Source: Hominisplanchenecus murintestinalis
GTDB taxonomy: Bacteria > Bacillota > Clostridia > Lachnospirales > Lachnospiraceae
Reading direction: 5' to 3'
NCBI GenBank assembly: GCA_004793585.1
Contig: SRZB01000013.1
Span: 1-64,000 of the forward strand
DNA length: 64,000 nt
In this document: positions 25,510-33,813 of the stretch, piece after piece
How positions within the stretch are numbered: the first letter of the stretch is position 1
Layout of the letters: each line of letters starts with the position of its first letter
Notes under the pieces: generated by a model
What the model was told of the DNA's origin: nothing
The model's input: only the letters and a program-made list of their open reading frames with translations
Database searches by the model: none
Made by a program: the position numbers and the translations under genes

Positions 25510-26909
25510 CTAATCACCACCTCGATAATAACTGGCTCTGAGTACATTCTACTATTTACTACAATCAGTCTGCATTTCTCAGAAATAACCACTTCCCCAT
25601 ATATCGAAACCTTTCCTTTATCCTCTGTCTCTAATTGAAAATCATAATCTTCAACAAAATCAGATATGATATACCCCTTTTCTTCTTTTTTTAAATAAAA
25701 GGCATTTCTATCAACGTTTGCACTTTTAACACCTTCTATTACTCGTAAGGGAATAGCAATTACTTTATTTTCAATAATCTCATGTCTATACATCCAAAAA
25801 TCATTATCATTGATTTTCGTTATCAGTTCTATTACAACCGGTCTATTTTCACACCATGGACATTCATTTGAACCATTACCATTGTAATCCATTCCACATA
25901 CCGGACATCTTAGCACACTATCCATAGCTTCCGCTATCACATTTGTCCATTCAAACATAGTTGTTCTTGTATGTCTTCTATCCTTCCCCTTACTCGAAAA
26001 TGTTCTGTCAAAATATTTCATTAGCTTATGACTAACAATCATGTCAATCGGCATTCCAGATGCATCTTCTCCAAGACAATTTCCATCATCTTCTTTATCT
26101 AAAATCCATGGATACTCTCCAGAATATGCTTTATCCTGTGAGTCGTCTGCAAAATCATCGTCTATCCCTTCTTCTGTCATAACTCCCATGAAAGGATGAA
26201 TCCATGTCATATTCCAGAAAAACGAAATAGCAAAGGAATAACAGTCTGAATAAAATGTACTTCCCTTTCCTTTTATTATTTCCGGTGCAGCATATCCAGG
26301 CGTATAATATCCACCATTTTTTGCTGTATAAGACTGGAAATTTATATTATCCGCATCAATTAACCACACTGCTTTCGTACCATCTTTAGATACAAAAATA
26401 TTATTTGAAGATAGATCGCAATACACTAATCCAACAGAATGAAGAATTGATAACACCATAGCACACTTATAATATGCCTCCAATCTCCGCCGAAGCCCTC
26501 CTGTCACTATGTATTGTGCAAAATCATTTGCACACGTTTCATTACATTCTTTAATTGATTCCAACCAGTCATTTGTATAATCCGTTTCAAAGTTAAAATC
26601 ATATGCAAAAGCTGATTCAAATGATTCCATATCATCCAAAAGGGTCATTGTATATCCCGCATAATCACTCAAAACAACTTGTGGCAGTGTTATATTTATA
26701 TTATCCGGTAGCGGGAGTAATCTAAGAAAATTAAACTTCTCATTATTTGATACATCCCTGGAGTATTCCATATTTTCCCTGTCAAATTCGAGTTTTACTG
26801 CCAGATTAGGATGATCCGTTCTATACACGGCTCCTTGACCACCTCTTGATATCTCCTTCAAGAGCAAGATTGGTTCTCCTGTAATATCTGTAACATTTAT
26901 CATCATCAT
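25506..26909 (-). CDS. Ser/Thr protein kinase with C-terminal zinc ribbon (467 aa)
   Basis: Kinase member of a TerY-P triad. Gly-loop RGGQGAVY (22-29), ATP-binding Lys39 in LAVKLE, catalytic loop VYCDLSSNNIFVS with Asp165 and Asn170, metal site WLIDADN (Asp185; DFG is DAD) and PGYAAPE before helix F. The HRD motif is YCD, as in many non-RD kinases. After residue 335 a zinc ribbon (CPVCG and CPWC pairs) leads to a beta-rich tail of about 110 residues, perhaps for target binding. It overlaps the phosphatase and helicase genes by 4 bp each. It likely phosphorylates a VWA protein or the McrB/helicase machinery. Confidence 0.92.
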   Translation of the reverse strand: MMMINVTDITGEPILLLKEISRGGQGAVYRTDHPNLAVKLEFDRENMEYSRDVSNNEKFNFLRLLPLPDNINITLPQVVLSDYAGYTMTLLDDMESFESAFAYDFNFETDYTNDWLESIKECNETCANDFAQYIVTGGLRRRLEAYYKCAMVLSILHSVGLVYCDLSSNNIFVSKDGTKAVWLIDADNINFQSYTAKNGGYYTPGYAAPEIIKGKGSTFYSDCYSFAISFFWNMTWIHPFMGVMTEEGIDDDFADDSQDKAYSGEYPWILDKEDDGNCLGEDASGMPIDMIVSHKLMKYFDRTFSSKGKDRRHTRTTMFEWTNVIAEAMDSVLRCPVCGMDYNGNGSNECPWCENRPVVIELITKINDNDFWMYRHEIIENKVIAIPLRVIEGVKSANVDRNAFYLKKEEKGYIISDFVEDYDFQLETEDKGKVSIYGEVVISEKCRLIVVNSRMYSEPVIIEVVIR

Positions 26910-27586
26910 ACCTCCAGTGCAAAAACTAAGGTTTTATCATCTCCCCCAGTCCAATCCTTCAACCACCCGTTTATCTCACCGATTACATCGGTTTCAGAAT
27001 ACTTATGGTATTCCTCAATAAATTCTTCCGTAAAATGTGCTATTTCCGAAAGTGTCATATCACCTATCCCAACACCATCACTACACATAATGGCACCTCG
27101 AAACGTACTATATGACAACTCTATACATTCTATTTTTTCTAAAGAAATCTCTTCTGTTAAACAATCTGTTTCATTGGCAAAATAATCTTCTTTACGATCA
27201 AATAAGACCTTAATCTCATTATCTGTCCAAAATGAAATAAATCCATCACCCAACCGAGCTGCTAATATTTTTTTAGGAAAAACCAAAAGTATTAACATTG
27301 TCGCATAGCAATCAGCCATCTCATATCCGACTAATTTTTCAACCCATCTGCCATAGACACGTTCTACAAATGCTTCTGCTGTCCATCCTTTCATTTCATT
27401 TTCATTCTCTTTTACAATTTCATATGCACTGTCACACAATGCTTTTGAACCAATTTCTGAGTATCTCTTACTTCCTAACCCATCTGAAACAGTTAGCAGA
27501 CATGCATCCCCAACTTTCTTGACACAAAAACTGTCCTGATTTTTACTATGATAACTTCCTACTATTGAAATTCCACCTAAAATCAT
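26906..27586 (-). CDS. PP2C-family protein phosphatase (226 aa)
   Basis: Metal-dependent Ser/Thr phosphatase that probably reverses the kinase. PP2C motifs: NQDS (Asp18), VSDGLGS (Asp35-Gly36), ARLGDG, MCSDGVG (Asp170) and GGDDKTL (Asp216) give the usual acidic metal site. It is slightly shorter than typical PP2C proteins. Its stop overlaps the kinase start by 4 bp, so the two are translationally coupled. Together with the VWA gene it forms the TerY-P triad. Confidence 0.92.
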   Translation of the reverse strand: MILGGISIVGSYHSKNQDSFCVKKVGDACLLTVSDGLGSKRYSEIGSKALCDSAYEIVKENENEMKGWTAEAFVERVYGRWVEKLVGYEMADCYATMLILLVFPKKILAARLGDGFISFWTDNEIKVLFDRKEDYFANETDCLTEEISLEKIECIELSYSTFRGAIMCSDGVGIGDMTLSEIAHFTEEFIEEYHKYSETDVIGEINGWLKDWTGGDDKTLVFALEV

Positions 27587-27602
27587 TCTCTACATCTCCC
27601 GA

Positions 27603-28034
27603 CTAACATTTTTTTAAACATGATATTGCATCCTGTGCTAAATAAATGTGCTCAGAATCTGCCACACTGCGTAAAGACGGCATATTACAATCACATCCCA
27701 CCCCTACATAATAAATATCTTTTCTGTCCGGTATAGTTCTTATTCCATTTTTAATTTCCCTTGTAAATCCTCCATCTGTTATGATAAAATTCTTATCTTC
27801 AGAATGATTTCTTAGGAACTCTACCACTTCATCGGAAGCCCTTCCTTCCTCTATCTCTACCTTAAAAACGGATTCTACTTCTATTAATCTATTGCCCCAT
27901 TGGAATAACTTAATAGAAAAACTATTATCTCCATTCGCATATCCGTTTATTGCATAGAGTAAATATTTCACAACAGATTCTTTGTCATTCTCAGTCATGC
28001 TCCCAGATGCGTCTACTAAAACATTAACGTTCAT
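27603..28034 (-). CDS. Short VWA-domain protein (143 aa)
   Basis: Von Willebrand factor A-fold protein, TerY-like in context. The metal-ion-dependent adhesion site begins at the N-terminus: VLVDASGSM (Asp8, Ser10, Ser12); a further Asp is in IITDGGF. It is shorter than most VWA domains, so it is a minimal domain. It lies 16 bp before the phosphatase and 11 bp after the FtsK-like gene. VWA proteins in such triads are thought to present or sequester partners under phosphorylation control. A second VWA gene is at 32460. Confidence 0.88.
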   Translation of the reverse strand: MNVNVLVDASGSMTENDKESVVKYLLYAINGYANGDNSFSIKLFQWGNRLIEVESVFKVEIEEGRASDEVVEFLRNHSEDKNFIITDGGFTREIKNGIRTIPDRKDIYYVGVGCDCNMPSLRSVADSEHIYLAQDAISCLKKC

Positions 28035-28045
28035 ATATTTCCCTC

Positions 28046-30682
28046 TTATCCTATTCTAAATGGTCTAAACCAGCCTTTTATCTCAAGATTATCTGCAAAG
28101 AAAGCCCTTCCACTCTTCATAGATGCCGAACCATATGATGTATTTGACAAAAGGTTATTCTTTTCATCTCCATTTAATCCAAAGCCGATTCGATATTGAA
28201 AATCCTGCATAGGAATCCCACTGTTTTTAAGTCTATTGAAGCTGTCATAGATTACAATAAAATGATTTCTATGTTTATTTGCAACATCCCAATATTCCTT
28301 AAAAGCCTTTCCTTCTTCGCTTACTGTTCCATATTGAGGTGGTGGAAAACCAATATCTTTTAATGGATTGCAATTGTCCATCAGAATTATTCTTGGCTTA
28401 TCCTTATATATGACTTTATACTTTTCAGTATATTCACATAAATCAGACACTTGTTGAACTCTTTCATCATATACCAGTGTGTGATTATCTCCAATATAAA
28501 CAATCTCGTACTCATTTAAAGAATATAATGTTGAAATAACTATATTTTCAATTAAATGTTTTTTGAAAGCATCGTCATGACCACATATCAGCAAATTATT
28601 CTCCGCTTTAGGTTTAAATTTTAGAGTTATCAAATTTGCCTCGTAATTCATATACTGCCCTATAACAATGCTTTCTTCCATGATAATTTTCTCAAAATCA
28701 GCTTTACTGATTTCCGGTAAACGCTGTCCCTCAAAAATCTTATTCCGAATATTTATCCTATCTTTGCTGCATTTACTTTGAATATCCTGAATCTTTTTCT
28801 CTATTAAATCTGATTTCGCTTCTGGAACCGCAAATTTAATGTTTCCAGCTACACTACCCTGAGCGGTATTCATAATTGCAAATGGTATTTCAATTTCAGA
28901 TGCTGCTTCATTATTTGTTGTAATACCACCCAATATATTCTTCGAATCTTCTGCAGAACACTTAAGAGCAATTCTTCCCCCAAATTGCGGGGTAATGCTA
29001 CTTATATCCAAATTCTTAAGGGACTGTGTTGACAGAACAATGTGAATACCACACGCACGACCCTGTTTAGCCAACATTGTCATTTTCTCGACTGCTGAAT
29101 CCTTGGTCGCACCCGCAAAAAGAACTTGAAACTCATCTATCACCACAAGAATTCTCGGCATCATTTCCACAGGGTCAGATTTCCTAAACGCAACAATATC
29201 CTTGCTCTTATTCAGCTTAAATTTATTAAATCTATTCTCCTGTTCCTCGAGAAGATAATCCAAAACGGTTATGCCATACTCTGTGTCTGCCTCAACAGCT
29301 ACCAAAGCTGCATTCGGCAATATTGGATCCGCATATCTGCTAAATTCGACGCCTGCCTTAAAATCCAGCAAATATATAATCAACTCCTCCGGACTGTAGT
29401 TCCAACTGGCACTCATAATCAAATTATGAAGGAGATTTGATTTCCCGGAACCTGTAGTTCCACCAATAAGATAATGTGGTGTTCTATCATCTATCTCCAT
29501 CATAACTTCTCCACTCCCAGAAGTTGTATAGCCAATTGGGAAAGCTAACCCATCCTCAGAATTCTTATTTGCCCCTCTGGTCTCATCTAGCATTTCCTCA
29601 AATGAAAACATAGTATTATTAGATTTAGAAACAGCTGCGTCTAATTCTAATAACAAATGATTCAACGACTCATCATTTGGAAATTTTTCCCCCATATTAG
29701 TTATCGCAAGATTTTTTAAATCAAATACTTCCGGGTCAGAGTTCATCAAACGATGCAATCTCACACTGCCATCTATGCAACGCCTTAATTCAAGCTCCGT
29801 GGATTTCATCCGGCTATCTTCAGCATCAAGTAATAACTCATTAAATGAAAACAAAACAAGAAAGCCACATTCTTCACTATGCATAACTAATTTTCTAAAC
29901 ATTTCAAAACATTCAGCATCCATTCCCTCCGGAACACTGGTAAATACAAACACCTTGTACGGCAGCACCTTCTTATAGTTATGCTGTGAATACATTCTCC
30001 TGTTATATGCATCCCAATTTGCTGTATCTGTCGCAAGATCAAAAGCTCCAGAATACAAGCTTTGCATATAATCCATAACCCCTTTTAGGGCATCTTTTAA
30101 CTCGTTTGATGTTGTCATGACTTTCTTCTGAGGAAACAAAGACTCATTAGAAAAAAGACTATTAAAATTCCAAAGCGACTTACCTAATCCAAAAGGATCG
30201 AATATATAATATTGCTGTCTATCTTTGGGTAATGCAAACACAAGTCGTAATATAACCTTGTGAAATAATACAACCTGATCATCTTCACAAATATACATTG
30301 GCTTCTCAAATGGGAATTTGAACATTCGAGGCACATATATATCTAAATTTTCATACTGAACTCTATACTTGCCAAGGGCTATTCTTCTCGGAAAACGATA
30401 AGTGGCATTAATCGCATCTTCCGTTATGCTATTCAAAGATGGTTGCTTCTTTCTTACCCTCTGGCATAATGAATCCAGTTTCCTTTCATAATCCAAAACA
30501 GAAACGTTAAAATTTTCTATTATACGGTCTTTGCGTCGTTTATACTCTGGATACTCTGAAGACATAATATGACCATTATCCTTTTTGTAAGCAGCATCAA
30601 GATTTGCAAAATCCCTATCCCGTTTAGAGATTGCCTCATCTATACACTGTATTAATCCATCAATTGTTTCTTGATTCTGCAT
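28046..30682 (-). CDS. FtsK/SpoIIIE-type ATPase (878 aa)
   Basis: HerA/FtsK superfamily motor. After a 90-residue coiled N-terminus and a 300-residue domain comes the motor: Walker A GGTTGSGKSNLL (about 410), Walker B LVVIDEFQVLF (about 517), then STQSL and GGRIALKCS. A second ATPase-like fold near the C-terminus has a degenerate P-loop (LLICGHDDAFKKH) and an IILMDN strand. Tandem domains recall EssC of type VII secretion, but there is no FHA domain and no membrane segment, so it is probably soluble. It could pump DNA or feed the WXG100-like and nuclease-tailed proteins encoded next to it. Confidence 0.9.
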   Translation of the reverse strand: MQNQETIDGLIQCIDEAISKRDRDFANLDAAYKKDNGHIMSSEYPEYKRRKDRIIENFNVSVLDYERKLDSLCQRVRKKQPSLNSITEDAINATYRFPRRIALGKYRVQYENLDIYVPRMFKFPFEKPMYICEDDQVVLFHKVILRLVFALPKDRQQYYIFDPFGLGKSLWNFNSLFSNESLFPQKKVMTTSNELKDALKGVMDYMQSLYSGAFDLATDTANWDAYNRRMYSQHNYKKVLPYKVFVFTSVPEGMDAECFEMFRKLVMHSEECGFLVLFSFNELLLDAEDSRMKSTELELRRCIDGSVRLHRLMNSDPEVFDLKNLAITNMGEKFPNDESLNHLLLELDAAVSKSNNTMFSFEEMLDETRGANKNSEDGLAFPIGYTTSGSGEVMMEIDDRTPHYLIGGTTGSGKSNLLHNLIMSASWNYSPEELIIYLLDFKAGVEFSRYADPILPNAALVAVEADTEYGITVLDYLLEEQENRFNKFKLNKSKDIVAFRKSDPVEMMPRILVVIDEFQVLFAGATKDSAVEKMTMLAKQGRACGIHIVLSTQSLKNLDISSITPQFGGRIALKCSAEDSKNILGGITTNNEAASEIEIPFAIMNTAQGSVAGNIKFAVPEAKSDLIEKKIQDIQSKCSKDRINIRNKIFEGQRLPEISKADFEKIIMEESIVIGQYMNYEANLITLKFKPKAENNLLICGHDDAFKKHLIENIVISTLYSLNEYEIVYIGDNHTLVYDERVQQVSDLCEYTEKYKVIYKDKPRIILMDNCNPLKDIGFPPPQYGTVSEEGKAFKEYWDVANKHRNHFIVIYDSFNRLKNSGIPMQDFQYRIGFGLNGDEKNNLLSNTSYGSASMKSGRAFFADNLEIKGWFRPFRIG

Positions 30683-30702
30683 GATAAATTCTCCCTGTGA
30701 TT

Positions 30703-30909
30703 CTAGTTAATCAGGCGTAGTTCCGCTGTTATAACTTTTATTTCAGTCATTTTGGCTTCTGCCATCTCATATTCATAATGAAGTTTTTGTTCCTCTTTTT
30801 CCAGTGGTTCAAAAATATCTGCCACAATTGCGGAACCAAAAGAATCCCGAACCTGATCACTGAATTCTTCATTTACTTGCCTGACGTTATTAATGGTATC
30901 TTCAAACAT
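30703..30909 (-). CDS. Small helical protein (68 aa), unknown
   Basis: All-helical, acidic protein (MFEDTINNVRQVNEEFSD; ends AELRLIN). The start overlaps the stop of the nuclease-tailed gene by 8 bp, so expression is coupled. It could be a chaperone or WXG-like partner of the nuclease protein or FtsK-like ATPase, similar to the small helical proteins of type VII loci. No family is recognised. Confidence 0.7.
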   Translation of the reverse strand: MFEDTINNVRQVNEEFSDQVRDSFGSAIVADIFEPLEKEEQKLHYEYEMAEAKMTEIKVITAELRLIN

Positions 30910-32143
30910 CCTGCTTCACCTTTGACCTTACAAAATCAATGCAATCTCTGTCGAGATCATCTTTATATGGCAACATACCTAGCATAGGAGAACCGGCATT
31001 CCTTACCTTTTCCCTCACATTAGCCTCTCTATCAAGCGAAAGATTTTTTATATCTCTTGTACAGACAGTACAAGAAACATCACACATCTTATGACCTTGA
31101 GCCTGTTTCTCCAAATGTGAAATTTGACTATATATATAGTTTTTATGACCAGCTTTTACCTCTATTCCAAGAGTTCCGCCTTCTCTCGCACCCATACCCT
31201 CGCCTTTTCCCAGAATCAAAGGTTGTTTAAGACCATGGAGAATCATATCCACTTTCGTATAAGAACCATCAGATAAATTTTCTCTATGCTGTGTCTCTAT
31301 ACTAGTCCCCATAGGAAGAAATGTCCTAATTACCAACTCCTCGCATAGTCTTCCAACTATGTTCTTTTTGATTTGCACAATTGTATTGCTTTCCATTCCT
31401 GGAATTATTATATTTGCACTATGTCTGTCCACTGTTACCCGGAAATTCGTATCTGTCGTATATAAATATTCCAGAATTCCGTTTGTTACGTTCTTGCTTA
31501 CATTCAACCGGTCCCGGATATCATCTGGCTTCACAGGTTCGTTTTCTTTAGGTTTCCAATTGTCCCAAACTAATATATCTTTTTTAGCCTCCGGAGAAAT
31601 ACGAGACAAATACTTGCTCAAATCATCATATGCAAGTTGTAATCTGCCAGATCCTTTAAGAACAACTTCTTCAACCTTGGCTTTTGAATAACCAAATCGC
31701 ATATTAAGTGTGTCACACATTTCCTGTGCGATATTTACACACTTCTGTGCCAACTCACATCTGTGCTCGATTCTTTGACGATGCTCCACTGCTTCATTAT
31801 ATTCTTGTATGGCACGTGCTAGCTCTGGAGCAATTGCCGCTACTTTCGCAGAAGCGGCAGCAATTGCTACAGGATTTCCTGAGGCTATTGCTGATGCTTC
31901 CGCTGCCGCTGCTTGAGCCATTCTGGCTTCAACTTCTAATTTTTTAGCGAGCTTAGCTGCTTCAACAGTTTTACATACATTTAAGATATTATTGCTCATG
32001 CTTAGCTCATTCTGTGCATCATTTAATACTTGACTTGCTGTATGCTGCCCTTCATCACACTGAGCAAATGTCTCACTCTTAATCTGCACTAAATTCTTTA
32101 TTGTTTCTGCAATTGTATTCAAGTTCTTAACATCGGCTTGCAT
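30902..32143 (-). CDS. Helical protein with C-terminal PD-(D/E)XK-like nuclease (413 aa)
   Basis: The N-terminal 170 residues are helical and coiled, with an Ala-rich stretch, like the partner domain of WXG/LXG proteins. The C-terminal half (about 265-370) has a PD-(D/E)XK nuclease pattern: Glu in LCEELVIRTFL, Asp in YTKVDMIL, the strand LGIEVKAG (Glu-Val-Lys) and the following QISHLEKQAQGH helix. The start at 32143 (MQADVKNL) follows GGAGGG by 6 bases; a longer frame would overlap the WXG100-like gene. I infer a DNase or RNase effector; its neighbours (WXG100-like, FtsK-like) suggest it is loaded by the ATPase. No immunity gene is obvious. Confidence 0.75.
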   Translation of the reverse strand: MQADVKNLNTIAETIKNLVQIKSETFAQCDEGQHTASQVLNDAQNELSMSNNILNVCKTVEAAKLAKKLEVEARMAQAAAAEASAIASGNPVAIAAASAKVAAIAPELARAIQEYNEAVEHRQRIEHRCELAQKCVNIAQEMCDTLNMRFGYSKAKVEEVVLKGSGRLQLAYDDLSKYLSRISPEAKKDILVWDNWKPKENEPVKPDDIRDRLNVSKNVTNGILEYLYTTDTNFRVTVDRHSANIIIPGMESNTIVQIKKNIVGRLCEELVIRTFLPMGTSIETQHRENLSDGSYTKVDMILHGLKQPLILGKGEGMGAREGGTLGIEVKAGHKNYIYSQISHLEKQAQGHKMCDVSCTVCTRDIKNLSLDREANVREKVRNAGSPMLGMLPYKDDLDRDCIDFVRSKVKQDV

Positions 32144-32172
32144 TCTTATCCCTCCAATTGCAGAAGCGCATT

Positions 32173-32442
32173 TCATCTGCCAAGATATGTACTTAAGTCA
32201 TCCGCCATTGTTCTTAAGTGTGGAATCTGCTGAGATGCATTCTCCTTAAAACTTGATAACGCTCCTAAAAGCTGCCTATAGTTCTCTTCAAATGATTGCC
32301 GCTGCTGATCTTGCCACGTTTCACCAAGAGTTTGAAATGCCGAGTTCAAGCGATCTGTCTCTTCTGAAATAGTATTAAGATAGCTTTCCAATGCATTTGA
32401 GAAATTCATAATATCTTCGGGATTACCAATTGCCATCGCCAT
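32173..32442 (-). CDS. WXG100-like protein (89 aa)
   Basis: Helix-turn-helix hairpin protein of ESAT-6/WXG100 size. The turn reads GETWQDQQ, with Trp43 and Asp45 in place of the usual WxG; the helix arms are polar and start MAMAIGNPEDI. The ATG follows GGAGGG. In type VII systems such proteins are export partners of an FtsK-type ATPase, and that ATPase is three genes downstream. Here the same pair occurs inside an operon of restriction-like genes, without EccB/EsaA-type membrane parts in view. Confidence 0.8.
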   Translation of the reverse strand: MAMAIGNPEDIMNFSNALESYLNTISEETDRLNSAFQTLGETWQDQQRQSFEENYRQLLGALSSFKENASQQIPHLRTMADDLSTYLGR

Positions 32443-32459
32443 AAGTCATACCCTCCAAA

Positions 32460-33155
32460 TCAAATATACTCATCATCATCGTCGGTATCGCCCGCTGGAT
32501 TGTTGTCAAACTTTGCTGATGCAGGTTTAGGAATGGCATTCGGGTTCTGGGAAGTGGCTCTTGTCGAAACAGACATTGTAAATTTCTGGAAACAACCAGA
32601 AATATCTTTTGCCCCCTCTGCCATAAACACGAGGCTTGGATCCCCTGTAAACTGCTCCAACATTTTCCTATCTACATCAGTTCCTATAGCAATTGCAAAC
32701 CTTTGGCATTTTGCAGATCGTCCATCATTAATAAAATGATCAAGAGGAGACTTCCAAGAATCATTGGGCATGCCATCAGACACAAGTACTACTGCAGGAC
32801 GGTAGATCTTTGAAGGTGTTGTTGCCTTATCATCAATCATATCTTTCGCCATAGTCAATGCTACACCCAGTGGAGTGGCTCCCCTTGCCTTAAACTTATT
32901 GATTCCCTGTTTCTGCAAATCAACTACCGAAGTGTAAGGTGTATGCAAATTAACCTCTTCCCCAAAAGTGATTATAGAAACATCTATAATAGTTTCTTTT
33001 ACCTGCTCATCAACAAAAGTATCTACCATCGTTGTGACAGAATCATACAATTCATCAATCTTCTCACCATCCATACTGCCACTCACATCGAGCAAAAGGA
33101 TTACAGGAAGTTTCTTTGCAGAAGGTGCTTTGTAATTATTAGGATTAAATGCCAT
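32460..33155 (-). CDS. TerY-like VWA-domain protein (231 aa)
   Basis: First gene of the large operon. A complete metal site is present: LLLDVSGSM (Asp23, Ser25, Ser27), the Thr in GATPLGVAL and Asp in VSDGMPND, as in TerY of tellurium-resistance-linked systems. After the domain (about residue 195) comes a Pro/Asn/Asp tail. The start at 33155 follows AGGAGAAG; the frame is open further up to 33257 and beyond into a decayed FHA-like stretch, so an ancestral FHA-VWA fusion is possible. Substrate of the kinase is the most likely role. Confidence 0.9.
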   Translation of the reverse strand: MAFNPNNYKAPSAKKLPVILLLDVSGSMDGEKIDELYDSVTTMVDTFVDEQVKETIIDVSIITFGEEVNLHTPYTSVVDLQKQGINKFKARGATPLGVALTMAKDMIDDKATTPSKIYRPAVVLVSDGMPNDSWKSPLDHFINDGRSAKCQRFAIAIGTDVDRKMLEQFTGDPSLVFMAEGAKDISGCFQKFTMSVSTRATSQNPNAIPKPASAKFDNNPAGDTDDDDEYI

Positions 33156-33428
33156 ATCTCTTCTCCTTTTTTTATTGCTTGGTTTTTGGTTTCCTTTATA
33201 TATTTTTTCCAGAAAAACATGTGCGTCTGCATACTCACTCGCATTTTCTGGTATCACTCGGGTATTTCCAAATTTGATTACATCCCCAATCTTTATCCCA
33301 TGACACAGGGTATTATTCCATCATACTACATGTCCCATCTTTCATATGTATCCCAAATTGCAATAAATACTGCCAATCATATGTTCTCCTTGCGTCAACT
33401 TAAAACTCATACATCCTGTCACTATCCA
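33156..33428 (-). pseudogene. Decayed FHA-like reading frame in the operon leader
   Basis: The frame of the VWA gene continues upstream with only two stop codons. It reads WIVTGCMSFKLTQGEHMIGS, a stop after CNLGYI, another stop, then NNTLCHGIKIGDVIKFGNTR. Order and spacing resemble an FHA phosphothreonine-binding domain (start of the fold, then the NGT...GD.I.FG end). A short ORF from 33410 follows this. It may be an inactivated FHA exon once fused to the VWA protein; chance resemblance cannot be ruled out. Confidence 0.4.
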
Positions 33429-33456
33429 TTTTACTTTATGAACAGAATGAAATCAA
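33428..33456 (-). promoter_or_regulatory. Promoter of the large operon
   Basis: Minus-strand -35 TTGATT, a 17-base spacer and -10 TAAAAT, giving a leader of about 265 bases before the VWA gene. Two direct TGTGCA copies (33463-33468, 33492-33497) stand just upstream of the -35 box and could bind a regulator such as the WYL proteins. Confidence 0.6.
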
Positions 33457-33581
33457 CCTTTTTGTGCATTTTTACCAACTTTTCACCATTATGTGCAAAC
33501 ACTTTACACTAAATCAACAACACGCCTCAATCAATCTGTATGATTATTTTTGTTGACACAGAAGAACGTAACCAAACAAAG

Positions 33582-33692
33582 TTACTTTGTCGTTTTCTTG
33601 CTACTATTTACAATCGTAAGACCAAGACTCACAACTGCAGATGCAATAGTAACTACCTTACCTGCTATCTTAAGAACCGCATTAATATCCAT
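33582..33692 (-). CDS. Hydrophobic 36-aa peptide
   Basis: Short ORF starting MDINAVLKIAGKVVTIASA, with one hydrophobic helix and a basic end (SSKKTTK). The ATG at 33692 follows GGAGGGAAAG, a strong ribosome site. It stands between the WYL-gene terminator and the promoter of the large operon. It resembles a small membrane peptide: a toxin, a phenol-soluble-modulin-like peptide or a membrane anchor. The amphipathic or membrane nature is inferred from composition only. Confidence 0.55.
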   Translation of the reverse strand: MDINAVLKIAGKVVTIASAVVSLGLTIVNSSKKTTK

Positions 33693-33764
33693 TTTCTTTC
33701 CCTCCATAAGATTTGATGTTTTGTCGTGTTCTGATTATATAGTACTACATCGCCCTAACTATCT

Positions 33765-33813
33765 ATGTAAAAAAACTATGCGAAAGAAATTTATTTCCTT
33801 CGCATAGTTTTTT
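33765..33813 (-). terminator. Intrinsic terminator after the WYL genes
   Basis: Arms AAAACTATGCGAA and TTCGCATAGTTTT; on the minus strand a T-run follows. It overlaps the stop codon at 33812-33814 and separates the WYL pair from the operon below. Confidence 0.8.
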
